Origin: Spongospora subterranea f. sp. subterranea
Lineage: Eukaryota; Endomyxa: Phytomyxea; Phytomyxea; Plasmodiophorida
Direction of reading: 5' to 3'
NCBI GenBank assembly: GCA_049724395.1
Contig: JAUGWO010000202.1
Coordinates: forward strand, 1-64,000
Length of the DNA: 64,000 nt
Under the pieces are notes generated by a model. It worked only from the letters and a program-made list of their open reading frames with translations. It had not been told where the DNA came from and did no database searches. Below are positions 51,001 through 61,966 of this stretch, one piece after another (positions within the stretch are counted from its first letter, which is position 1; the number at the start of each line of letters is the position of its first letter). Both the position numbers and the translations under genes were made by a program.

Positions 51001-53756
51001 CTGCAACGTTTTGAAGTTTTGGACGGTGAGATTTTGCTTCAACTTGTTACCGGTTCTTGAGTCATGATTGTTTGTCACTTAGTTTCTTTGCAAGCGCAAA
51101 CGGATCCCGTTTCCGGACTTCGGGTGCCCTCGTTTTTACTTTCTTCTGTTTTGGGGTCGAGGTTTCAGTCTTGTCGCCCGAGGCTACCAGCAATTCTGCA
51201 ACATATTTTTTTATGGCTTAACGTACCGCTCTCGCCATGTGTTATGATACTGCATGATTTGTTACACTATACTAATGTTTTAAGTATTCCACAATCCGAT
51301 TCTGGTTCTCCTTCTTTGACTGGATTGATTCAGCCCATTCCCCCGTTGGACAAGGTACATCATTATATGTTTATGCGCTGTCCGGTGCCAACAGAGTAGC
51401 CCTTAGGTTACGTTTCAATGGATGGGTACACATTGCCAGGAATGGGATGTTACAGACGACGAGAGGATTCTAGAGGTCTTTTCTCGTATTGCCACGTGCA
51501 CCTCCGCAATATCTGTACAGTCCTCATTCTATTGTTCAATCTCATCTTACGTTTCGCCATACAGGATGCGAACTTCGTCGTACCGCTCGAATTTGTTTGC
51601 CATGTCGTTCATCGGTGGACTTCTCGGGCATTTGGCGCTGTTATCACCCAAGAATGGGCATCGCTCATGTTTTATACTGCGTCGCATTCTCCTCGAATCG
51701 ATTTAACGCTCTCTGCGTTACGTGTTCTTGGCATCCTATCTGTCCCAGATGGACTGAGCTCATACCAAGCTTTAGCAATGATATTAACTTCCGCTGTCAG
51801 CAGAATTGAACAGTCTAAACGGACACGGTCGATGGACGAAGCTGTTGCAGAACAAGTTTTGCGCATTTACATCAACACTTTAGCGTCTGGCAACACTCTC
51901 CCGTGGACCTACGACCGCTTCCGGATGTTTTCTTCCATTTTTTATCAATGCGCAATGCTATTACGTTGGCCAATATCTGTTCAGCTACACTGTCTCGCAC
52001 TTTCTTGCATCAAACGATTATTGAAACATCCCGGAATGGCTGAAGTTTTGCAAGGGTTTCCTGCTGAACATGCGCCTTGCAAAGATTCTAGCAAAGTAGG
52101 CAACAAACCTTTAGAGCGAATGTGTGAAGGTTTCATTTCGGTTGGTCTATCGCTCATTCAGTTTGGGTACCGTGGACTGCAACCTGCTATCATTGATGGG
52201 ATCATATCTCATCCAGATAATGAAGAAGTGATGTCCGAATCTTTGTCTCTTTTATGTCTTTTGTGGTCGATTCCGTGTCATGCAATTATTGACAATGTCG
52301 GTCCCAGTCGACATTTACTCAGCATCGTCGGTGTGTTGCCTTGGTTATACTTGCAAGCAACCAACGAGCATCACAGACAAACAGCTCTACAGTTCTGTTC
52401 ACGCTTAGCTTTGGCGATTGATGAGTCGCATTGTCAATGGCAATTCGCTGAAGTTGCAGATTGTCTGCGGCAATATGGCTCAGAAGATGAACGAGTACCG
52501 TGTTTTTATGTCAATTCGCGTGTTCTAACAGTGATTTCAGGATACGATCATTGGATCGATTTGTCGCCACCTATGCGAATCGTGTTTTCCGCGAGACGCA
52601 GTTGCCTGTTCGTCGTTATTGTTACGCTTATTGAAGGGTGGACATATCAAAATCCGATCTTCCACCTTGCAAGTTGCTGGTTTTTTGGTGGAAAAATCCT
52701 CCTCCTTTGGCTCTACCAGTCTATCTGTATTTGATGACCTTTTAAGCTACGCGTCAACCTTGATCGCGCAATCTGATGGTTTGGAACTTGAAGCCGTTAC
52801 AAACCTGTTCACAGTTTGCTGCAATGCGGTATCGAAGACGTCCCCTGATCCTTCTGTTTGCATGCCCTCTCCATCAGTCGGGGACAAGACCAACTCATTT
52901 CTTGAAGGCGAGAGTGCTCCACTGCATGAGCAGCCTGCGCAATTGAACGATTATGATTCGTATAAATCGGCTGCCTCAGCATTGGCCTGCTTTTCTGGAG
53001 ACTCGACAGGTTTTTTCAGCAAATCATGTGAAATCGGATCTGTCGCTCTCACGCAATCTGGTGGAGGCTTAACACCTCTTCCTGTCACTCCTCAGTCACG
53101 ACGATCTTCTACGGTGGTCAGCTCAGCTATTTCTCGAGCAGCAAACGTTCCCGCAAATCCTGCAACACATAGAGGGTCCATCACGCCCCTGACCCCGTCG
53201 TCCGCCCAAACTCCTGCATCAGAGAGTCGTCAGGCGGTTCGCCGACGAAGTTCGTCTTCGACTTCAATTCTATCTCAGGCTGCACCGAAAATTGTTCCAG
53301 TCACTTGCACGCTTTCTAATCTCATCGACACCCCGTAATACTCAGCTCAGAATAATTTGACCATAACATTCAATGCCAACACTTTCTTAGGCAACTTTCT
53401 GAACATTTTCGGCAATTTGTTGCTACGCATGGAGATGTCCGCGGATTAGAATTCTATACCATCGTTTCAAAGAATTTTTTGACGTTGCCTGCTGCACCTA
53501 CTGGCGATTTACTTAGGAAAAAGAAGCTAAAGCGATTTTTGCTCGTTTTATTGATGCTGAAGCGGCAGAGTGTCTCGATATTGATGATGCAACCAGAAAA
53601 GAAATTTCAGAGCAGCTCGCGACTCCGCCACCTTTGCAGATCTTCAACCGCGTCATGCAGACTGTGAAAAATGACCTTGTCACGTCGTATACGGCATTTT
53701 GTGATTCCCTCGAATACGAAACATTGGTCCGGTCAGGGCATCTGATCTCCCCGTGA
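45045..53756 (+). CDS. FRY: giant Furry/Tao3/MOR2-like scaffold with C-terminal RGS domain
   Basis: An 8.7-kb gene with many exons and introns of about 45-60 nt. It begins MSGSRVPEPLLHPP (ATG 45045) and reads as HEAT-like helical repeats (LTHRLIFEVFERFHQEYRQG, FYEKNFDTFINKRILRHL, LYSMH-type blocks). The region 51.5-52.9 kb (LIQFGYRGLQPAIIDGIISH, LLSIVGVLPWLYLQ, ICRHLCESCFPRDAVACSSL) matches the C-terminal part of Furry-family proteins, which scaffold NDR/LATS kinases in polarity and morphogenesis. A Ser/Thr-rich linker follows. An RGS domain is joined by introns 53335-53390 and 53464-53516, both phase-correct: QLSEHFRQFVATHGDVRGLE, FYTI, AKAIFARFIDAEAAECLDID and SYTAFCDSLEYETLVRSG, ending at 53756. 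RGS domains accelerate G-alpha GTP hydrolysis. Most middle exon borders are not listed because I did not verify each one. The Furry identity is probable; the RGS call is firm. Confidence 0.65.
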
Positions 53757-54276
53757 CGTCAGATTACCATTTCTAAAATAAATAAGTCCATTCGCATTAA
53801 TTATGTTTTATACGAAAATTCGAGCGAAAAAGCGCGAGGATTAAATTCCCAGACTTGAAACTAATGAGAGAAAAATATCTCGATACGCGATTTTTGAGAT
53901 TCCTTCATACCTATAGATATTCATGACGTGGATGATGAATCACAATGCATGAGGACGAAGAAAAGTGGACAGGAGTCAACACATAACTGATGAGCCACTA
54001 GGCCGAATCACCTTCCGATCTTTGGATTTGTCAATTCCCGAACCCTTGATAACCGCCGGTCATTTTCTCCGCAGTCGCGGCCCTTTCCGTCCCATTGCGC
54101 ATTTTCTCTACTGCTCTTGACGTTTCGCCATCGCGTTACACCGTCTGTTGTTACACCCCATCGCGCCCACCGCGTCTATCGCGTTCCGCTATAGAGTTAG
54201 TGGATAGCCGCCGCTCGACTGCATTCTCCCATCTCTATTGTCTGTTGTCCCTTACCCTGTAACCCCATTCTGCAAC
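53757..54276. other. intergenic, promoter region of the zinc-finger gene
   Basis: GC-rich, CpG-containing in its last 250 bp, as for a promoter. No coding segment. Confidence 0.4.
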
Positions 54277-54897
54277 ATGTCCTGTGCGCCCTACACCGGT
54301 CCTGATGGCGCCAGCTGCCATCAATGCAAATCCCGCCGCCGTCTGACAGACCTATTCTTCTGCTGTCATATGCCTAGCAAGACCCGGACATGTCGGAAGA
54401 AATTCTGCAAGCTTTGTCTGGATAAATTCTACGACGACGCTGAACCTCGTGAAGGAGAGGAACTTGTCTGGAAATGTCCATCATGTCTTATGAAGTGCAC
54501 TTGCGCCTCTTGTCAGCGCCTTATGGATCCCAATGGTCAGCGCCGTCGAAATGTCGCCACTCCGAGCGTAAGTCATGATTTCGATATGGATCTTTCGGCC
54601 AGCAATTTGATGGCCGCTAACCTGGGACGAGGCAGTCTCGGCAGTGTATTCGAACATGATGCCAGACAGCTACTGTTATCCCTGACGTCATTGCCTGGTG
54701 TTCGTGCTCGAATCAACCAATTCGTTTCGCTCAAGGGCGTCGATGATCAGAGCAAAATCGAAGCGATTGCCTCGCTTTTGAATCAGGGCGCTTTCCCGAC
54801 GGCGTTAGGCGATACCGAGCCACCGTTTTCAATGCCCTCTATGCCTGTTCAGCCTAATATGCTGCGGAAGGAGTCGGCTCCGTTCTCATTCCCATAA
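54277..54897 (+). CDS. CDCA7-type zinc-finger protein (zf-4CXXC_R1)
   Basis: A single-exon gene of 206 aa, starting at ATG 54277 (the upstream in-frame extension has no ATG). It carries one cysteine-rich domain: CHQCKSRRRLTDLFFCCHMP, CRKKFCKLCLDKFYDD, WKCPSCLMKCTCASCQR. This CxxC series is the R1/CDCA7 C-terminal zinc-finger domain, which in animals and plants binds hemimethylated or non-B DNA and recruits the remodeller HELLS. The remainder (SNLMAANLGRGSLGS, LTSLPGVRARINQFVSL) is unrecognised. Family knowledge links CDCA7 to DNA methylation maintenance, so cytosine methylation in this organism is plausible but unproven. It lacks introns, unlike all neighbours. Confidence 0.85.
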   Translation: MSCAPYTGPDGASCHQCKSRRRLTDLFFCCHMPSKTRTCRKKFCKLCLDKFYDDAEPREGEELVWKCPSCLMKCTCASCQRLMDPNGQRRRNVATPSVSHDFDMDLSASNLMAANLGRGSLGSVFEHDARQLLLSLTSLPGVRARINQFVSLKGVDDQSKIEAIASLLNQGAFPTALGDTEPPFSMPSMPVQPNMLRKESAPFSFP

Positions 54898-56045
54898 GTT
54901 TCACAACTTCATCATTCGTTATCTCGATTGCTGTTTAGCTTCTCTATCCTACAAAATACAGAGAGATGTTTTATTATTCACCTATATATCTTTGGCATGA
55001 ATGTTGTCAGTTTATTGTATTTCTGTACTTTTGATTGAAATGTCTTGGCCGCGCTTTTCATCAAAATATTTGGTCCATAAGCGAAAAATGTCCCCGGCTT
55101 GTTTTTTCAGACGGCAATAGTCCTATTCTCAGGCCAATCATGTGACAGATGCCGATCAAAAGAACCGACGAGTTTCTCTATAGTTAAATGCAATCACAAT
55201 GAACAATCACAATCAAGCGCCCTTGGCATGATATGACAAACAGGTTCGGAATAACCGACATGTCTCTGAGATACTCAATACCCGAGGCGTCTCAGAGCGG
55301 GCCGATAGCCATGCTTGATTCGCTTACACAGCATGGTTTTGTTAATGTCGATGGCAGACGATGAGCCTATCCTGCCACAAGAACCGAACAGGGGTTGTGC
55401 CGACGAAACTGCACTGCGGATCCGAAGCAAAACCACACTTATATGTACGGAAAACCGATCATGCATCGTGAACGTTAATAATCTGTTCAGAATCTCGTTG
55501 GTTTCTTTGGAGAAAGGGATTGCTCATTATTCGTCAGTTCGGGCCAGGCGCTGGATATCATTGCTGCTGATTTCCTGATGCGGCTGGCAAACCTCGTGCA
55601 AGCTCATTGACCCATTGATACCAGTCTTTTCGTCAACTCGCTTCCAATCGAGCTCACAGCATCATTCTTCGTTTTTATCTGACTGACGGTTGTTTGGCGG
55701 GGTGGTGGTCAGTGATCCACTCGGTTAAACGTTTTCTCACCGTCAAAGTTTTTGATTGTAATTTTGGGAATTCCAGTTTGGGAATCCAGCAGCTACATGC
55801 GACATCACTTCATTGTCCCTGAGATGGCCCCACGAGGCCAACGATCAAACCATTTGGCTGCGTTAGAAAGTTCCCGAATTGAGGCCGATAACCACAAGGG
55901 AGAGCGGCGATAAGGAAAGTTAACAAGCCAGGACGAGGACAGAACGAGTACTGTATTGATTAAACTGAACGATTTCTGAACAATGAAAACTCAGCATTAA
56001 AAACATGTTGGTCAACAAAGAAAGAGTCGAGAAAGTGGTTTGGTG
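54898..56045. other. intergenic, nothing recognised
   Basis: Small overlapping frames near 55275-55578 on both strands show no family. No repeat or RNA gene seen. Confidence 0.4.
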
Positions 56046-57133
56046 TTACGACGAAGAGGAATCGACGATCTGATAGGCGACCTGGCCATCATGGCGAGTC
56101 GCTCGTAAACGATTCAGCTGCTGTAGGACCATGATTAAAGGGCGAGCCCTAGGGCCAAACCCGAGGTCGCGTTCTAAGAAATCGGCGGTAATGAATGCGC
56201 CTTGCTTTTGTCGCTGAACGATATCGGCCAGAGCGCCGTTTAGGTCGTCAACAGTGATCCGCGATCGAAGGAAACCAGAAACCTGAACCGTGAACTTTGA
56301 GTCGAAATTTTCCACGGAAAAGAAAACACAATTTCGAAATAGTTTGAAAGCCAAAGAGACAGTACAGAGAGATGAACTTGATAGTTACGAGAAAACATCA
56401 TCGAGTAAAGTTAAATCTGGGTTAACAGAAAATTCAGACAGACACCAAACGGTTAAGAGAGTAGAACAGGAACGGGGAGCAGTGTAAAGAAAACAAAGAC
56501 TTCGGCAAATAATTAGTTCAGTTTAGTGCGGTGCCGATCTCCAACTTTGGTCAGTTGTATGATCCGAAAAGGGGGGCGACTAACCTGTTCCATTTCAGCA
56601 TTGACAATAGCGTTGAACTGCCCGGTAGAGCTGCCGGGAACCGTGACCGATGGAGGTGGGGGTGAAAGCAATGTGGAGTGGTGATGATCAATTGTGTCAA
56701 TTGCGGACAGTACGGCGCGACTATGGGCCGATATCGTTGGAATTGTCGGGCTGGCCAATGTATTACTGGACTTAGTCACTTTTCCCGGTGATGAATGTGC
56801 AGAATGCGGCTCCTTTGATAAAAACTCCTCAAGGAAGCTCTCCGCCACAACAGGTTCCGGTTTCGATGGTGAAACTAACAAGGTTTGTTCAAAGCGTCTT
56901 GTAAAATCAGTCAGGCATTGGGCGGCTGAAGAATCGGTCATCAGTGAGGCGACTTCGGCGATGGCGTCGTTGATATGTCGGGTGACGGGACCACCATTAT
57001 TACTGGCAGAGCAGCTGGGCCAGGATGAACATTCGCGACGATAATCATCGACTGTCATACGCAGGTCACGAACAAACAGAGGGAATTCATCGAGGAAGGC
57101 GATGGACGAAGACGAGCGAATGCCGACATCCAT
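56046..57133 (-). CDS. unrecognised two-exon (or longer) protein
   Basis: Exon 1 from ATG 57133 reads MDVGIRSSSSIAF, FLDEFPLFVRDLRMTVDDYR, then a low-complexity Ser/Pro segment (HHHSTLLSPPPPSVTV) and ends NAEMEQ at a GTTAGT donor near 56588. Exon 2 starts after a CAG near 56283 in matching phase. It reads VSGFLRSRITVDDLNGALAD, RQKQGAFITADFLERDLGFG, PRARPLIMVLQQLNRLRATR, VAYQIVDSSSS, with helix-helix-strand spacing that could be a winged helix. The open frame runs a little upstream of 57133 through a possible acceptor (LIAVGFVV), so the true start may lie in another exon. I do not recognise the family. Confidence 0.5.
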
Positions 57134-57398
57134 GACGACGAAACCCACAGCAATCAGGCCCTGGCGCCATCATCACAGTCATCGACAGGTCAAACTCGTG
57201 TTGACGCGCGCAGCCAAGGGCTCTGCCCACGACGTTACTCGAGAGTCCTCAAGATCAAACAGGCGCATGTTTTTTGACGCAGTGCTAACGTGATCACAGC
57301 CGAAGACAGGGCCCGGAACAAAACGGGATTGATATAAGATCGGCCTCCTATAATCATCACATTTTTATACCCTCTTTTGCCCTCGAGATTGGGCGCCA

Positions 57399-60300
57399 AT
57401 GCTGGCCAGCGAGGATGCATTTGTCGACCGAATCGATGCATACGTTGATGCCCGGGATTTCACTTCGGCGCTGTGGTGGTCGGAAAGAATATACGCAGCG
57501 GCGCCTTCCATCGAAAATCTCCTTCGACTCGCTCAGGTTTCGCATTTGATGCTAACCACATTTTGTTCCTATTCGTTTTTCCCTGCGAACTGCTTTTAGT
57601 TTGAGCCTTGATTGACTGATTGCATTCTTGCCCTTTTTGAGTTTGATGGGCTCGAGTTTCCTGATTGATTCAAAACAAACGCTACGTTGTCCAAATCAAT
57701 TTGAAGTTTGTGAATCCTTTGCGTGATCAACGAACTGGTATTGTTAGCACTAATGTCGCTAAAATCGTTTTTTTGTTAGATCCATCTACAGTCGAATAAG
57801 CCTTGCAGGACCTACGGTCTGTTGAAGGGCTACCAGGCACAAATCGACCCGAGAAACGAAGACAGTTTGCGCCTGGATCGACGACGACGATTTTTGTTCG
57901 CGCAAGCTTGGTGGGCACAGAACATGCATCATATCTACTATATATTGATTACCAATCGACCCTCAGTTTTGAACTCGGACAGTTTCGCGACGCCGAAATC
58001 AGCCTGATTGAAGGCTTCTCAGGCACTAATCCGTCCGCCATGGACATTAATCTGATGCCAAACGGCGCCAGTGGATTTCATCTACTTGGCCAAATTTGCA
58101 TGTATTGCTTCCTTTTCTTGCGAATCGGATTTTTGCGTTATTTGGATTTTCGCTGATTTCAGGGTTCCCCAACACTTCCGATCACTTTTCTTGCGTAATT
58201 CCAAATTTGTGCTAAATTTTCATGGTTTCCCGACGATAATTTAATTGGGCTAACTATTGTTTCGGGCTTGCCACTTCATTAATGCTTTGCGCAGGAAGCA
58301 AAACAGAAGGTGTCAGGCGCTAGCATATTTCCAGCGCTGCATTGAAATGGATTCTTTTCATTGGTCCGCATATGCGGCAATGTGCCAAATGGGTGCCGCG
58401 CTCCCGAATTCGTGTCGGCTTGAAATCCAGGAGTGTGAATCAATTGTAATAGTGCTGCTGCAATTCGCAATCACAACATTGACATTTGTTTTAAGATTAG
58501 TCTTGAACCCTTTTCGATTGCTGTAATTGTTCGATACTTTGTATTGCTGATGGTTTCCGATTTTCTCATCGAAGTTTGTGTTCATCATCATTCAATTCTG
58601 GTTCAACTCAATTCTGAGATTGCATTAAGTTATACGTATAGAGCTAATTTTTATCCGATTTGCACTTCCAAACTGACGGTCTGACAGGTCCCATCGGAAC
58701 CTTTGGCTGCTCCTTTTGCGCCCAAACCCGCATTTCTCGCCTCGCAACCCCTAACTCCCGGCGCGACACAGTTTTCTGCTCCATATCAAACACCATCAGC
58801 GCCAATTGGGTTTTTGACCCCTCAAACTAATCTCCCCAAACCGTCGTTGTAATCTCTGCACTTCGGTCAATTTTTTTAGTTGCAATTTCCCATTTCAAAA
58901 AACCCATTGGTCATAATGTTTTCCTATGTGATTTTTGAATAATGGATTCGTCAATGAAATTTATATGTCGCAGTAGTTCCATCTGCGTTGAGACGCCGCC
59001 TTTGAAAACTGAAGTAAAAGTAGGCACAACGCCATTCAGGAAACCTCCATTAGGATCGATTCGCAAGGTACATTGAAATCGTGTCGCTCACAATCAAATT
59101 GACTGGTGTTGATTCCAAACGTTAATTGGCTTGCTTTCGATGTGCCTTGTTTCATCAGTCGTATACCTCAACAGTGTTTTAGTTAGGGGATTTTGTTTTT
59201 GAGCAATGCCATTTGTTACGGTTGCTAGCGCTAAATTTTCAGATCTTTAGGTGCATTCACGTCTTGGACGCGATGCAACACCGGTGACCAAAACGCCTCG
59301 TCGCAGTGAGCGTCTTTCATTTTCCACATTGACCGATCTAACGAGTGACCCGGTCTGGCATGCATTAAGCGATCCTGAAAGAAATTCTCATTGTGCAATC
59401 ATATGACATCAGGATCGCGCCCAACGCAGCTCTCGCCGGTCAGCCAGATTAGAAAAGGTCTTAAGCACTATTACTTCGTCAAAAAATGTTTTTGCTTTTT
59501 TCTTTGTTGTTGTATGCCAAACCAACATCCCTGACGTGAGTTTTCGTTTTTCTCGCAGCGAATCACGGATCGGGGATCGTCCGTTAACCATCCAGGACAA
59601 AATGGCGCCATGTCGCGCTCATGTTTGAAGGCATTGTCCCATGCCGTTACCACGACTACCGAAGCGTATCGTCTTCTCTGTAATTTTCAGTGCAACGAGG
59701 TCTTCTTTTCGAAATCTTCTTCCACTTTGCGTAACCATTTTTTTTTCTCATTTTTGTACTTACTCTTTGGTGATGATAGATCTGCACCTTCAGCGACGGT
59801 TTACCAGGCTCTCAAACTTTAATTGATCCTATCGTCAACCTTATGCTTACCGTATTTTAGGCAATTGCGGTGATGTCTCGTCTTCCTGAGTCGCAGTTTC
59901 AGACCAGTTGGGTATTAATTCAGCTAGGACGCGCCTATTTTGAGTTGAATGATTACCAGAAGGTATTAAAGCTCACGTTTACGTATCCCGTATTGCCATC
60001 GACCATGCGTCATATCCTATTGAAAAAGTATTTTTTCGCATGTGTTTTTTTTGGAAACCGCAGATTCTTTTTACCATCATAACTTGTCTGATCTATATAT
60101 TTCTGTTCTTTAGTCATGTGAGATGTTCGAAGCTGCACGTCGTATTGAACCGTATAATCTGACCGGTATTGACATTTACTCGACCGCTTTGTGGCAACTC
60201 AAGCAGGAGGTCAAGCTAGCCTTTCTAGCGCAACATGTAATCTCCAGAAATTTATAGTTTTGATGTTTTATTCGTTTTGTGTATGTTTGTGACTTTATTA

Positions 60301-61689
60301 ACCTTCTACTATCAAATTTTTCATCTCAACGGCAATCTTGATTTTGCCCTTGTCGCCACTGTTGTTGCAAGAGGTTCGTATTTTTATCAATGGTGAATAG
60401 GCATCAGAAGTTTCGCGGCTGTCAGCTGAGACCTGGGTCGCAATAGGCAACTGTTTTTCGCTGCAAAAGGAACACGACACGGCCATCAAATTTTTTCACC
60501 GCGCCATTCAAATTGATGCGAATTACGCTTATGCTCATACCCTCGCCTCCCACGAATATATCGCAAACGAGGACTTCGACAAAGCCATTGCCGGGTTCCG
60601 AAACGCCATCCGGATTGATGATCGACACTACAACGCCTGGTTAGAGGCTATGATTGCTCGCTTTTTTAACAATAACTACTGTGTGAATGAAGACAGATTT
60701 TGTTCCTCTTCAAATCAAATTGACTCAAGTTTTTTCTTTTCAGTCTCTCACAGGGTTCCTCGTTTACTGTCGGTTTTCAATTTTCAAGCGTTTTTACAAG
60801 CTTCTTCAATTTTCGAACATAATGTTTTTTGCGCATTTGTAAAACAAAAATCGTTCATGCGTCGTTGCTCAAACCAGTCATCTGCATCGCATAAGATGTA
60901 TTTGACTTAGCATTTTGTCTCAGGTATGGGCTCGGTACGATTTACTACCGTCAAGAAAAGTTCGATTTATCGGTGTATCATTTCGTGAGGGCTATCAAAA
61001 TCAACAGCCGAAATTCCGTTCTTGAATGTTATCTTGGGATGGTTGGTTTGTGTCAAACGTCGCCTCTGTGCATGAGCATTGCGTTATAGGTTCTCCACGC
61101 TAATAAGAAGTTTTCAGAGGCTCTGGTTCATTTGGATAGGTCGTGTGCCTTAGAGCCGGCTAATTTGCTTCCTAAATTCCAGAAAGCAAACGTTCTTGCC
61201 TCGATGGAGAACTACGATCAAGCGCTGGAGGAACTGCAACAGGTTTATTCATTTTTTTTACACACAACATTCATCAATCTTTTGAGCTTTTTCTGTCACT
61301 TATTTTTGTTTTCGCTAAAGCGTTACCATTTTCAACTTCGAACGATGCGGAAAACATTGTTGGTGTGCGTTCCTGAAGTTTTATCGATTACGCCCATTTC
61401 AAACAATACAGAGTTGTATGGCCGTTTTGTTTTCTGCAACGCTTTCCTCCGTGATTTTGAAGGACGATTACAGTTGGCGGACGCGGCGCCTCGTGAAGCG
61501 TCGGTCTACTTCATGATGGGGAAGATGTGCAAAAAACGGGGCGAGTTGCTCAAGGCGCTGATGCATTTCACAACCTGCCTCGACCTGGACCCCAAAGACG
61601 GTCACCTCGTCAAGAATGGTATCGACAAGTTGCATTCGGCGGCAGCCCAACACAGCCTCGACGACCTCACCGACGAGGACGAACTCTAA
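57399..61689 (+). CDS. CDC27: CDC27 / APC3, anaphase-promoting complex TPR subunit
   Basis: A multi-exon plus gene from ATG 57399. An N-terminal TPR region (YVDARDFTSALWWSERIYAA, SNKPCRTYGLLKGYQ) leads to a low-complexity Pro/Ser/Thr linker (VPSEPLAAPFAPKPAFL, TPPLKTEVKVGTTPFRKPPL, DATPVTKTPRRSERLSF). The conserved C-terminal superhelix follows: SWVLIQLGRAYFELNDYQ, FEAARRIEPYNLTGIDIYST, ETWVAIGNCFSLQKEHDTAI, FFHRAIQIDANYAYAHTLAS, FRNAIRIDDRHYNAWYGLGT, EALVHLDRSCALEPANLLPK and ASVYFMMGKMCKKRGELLKA. It ends DDLTDEDEL. This matches human CDC27 closely through repeats 8-13. CDC27 binds co-activators and scaffolds the APC/C ubiquitin ligase. Some linker exons (58.7-59.6 kb) are approximate. The gene is divergent from the unrecognised minus gene 266 bp upstream. 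Confidence 0.9.
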
Positions 61690-61966
61690 CCCATAATTGT
61701 TGCAGTGTATATAAACTTGCCAATCAAATTTCCACAGACATATACGGTCTTCACAGATCCTTACGATTTGGTCATCGTTTCGACTACTTTGTTAACCGCC
61801 TGTCAACAAATCAGCTCGGGTATTGCGTATTCAGTTCACAGGTTTACGTCTCGTAGAAGTTTTCTGATCGATCTTTCGTTCTCCATGTCGATATTTTCAT
61901 GTGTGAGATGTCTCTCGAACTTGCCAATCAGAACGATGGCGTCACGTTCCTAAAACATTCACCTGA
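61690..61966. other. short intergenic, convergent 3' ends
   Basis: CDC27 (+) and the WD40-like gene (-) end toward each other here, 277 bp apart. Nothing else seen. Confidence 0.5.
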
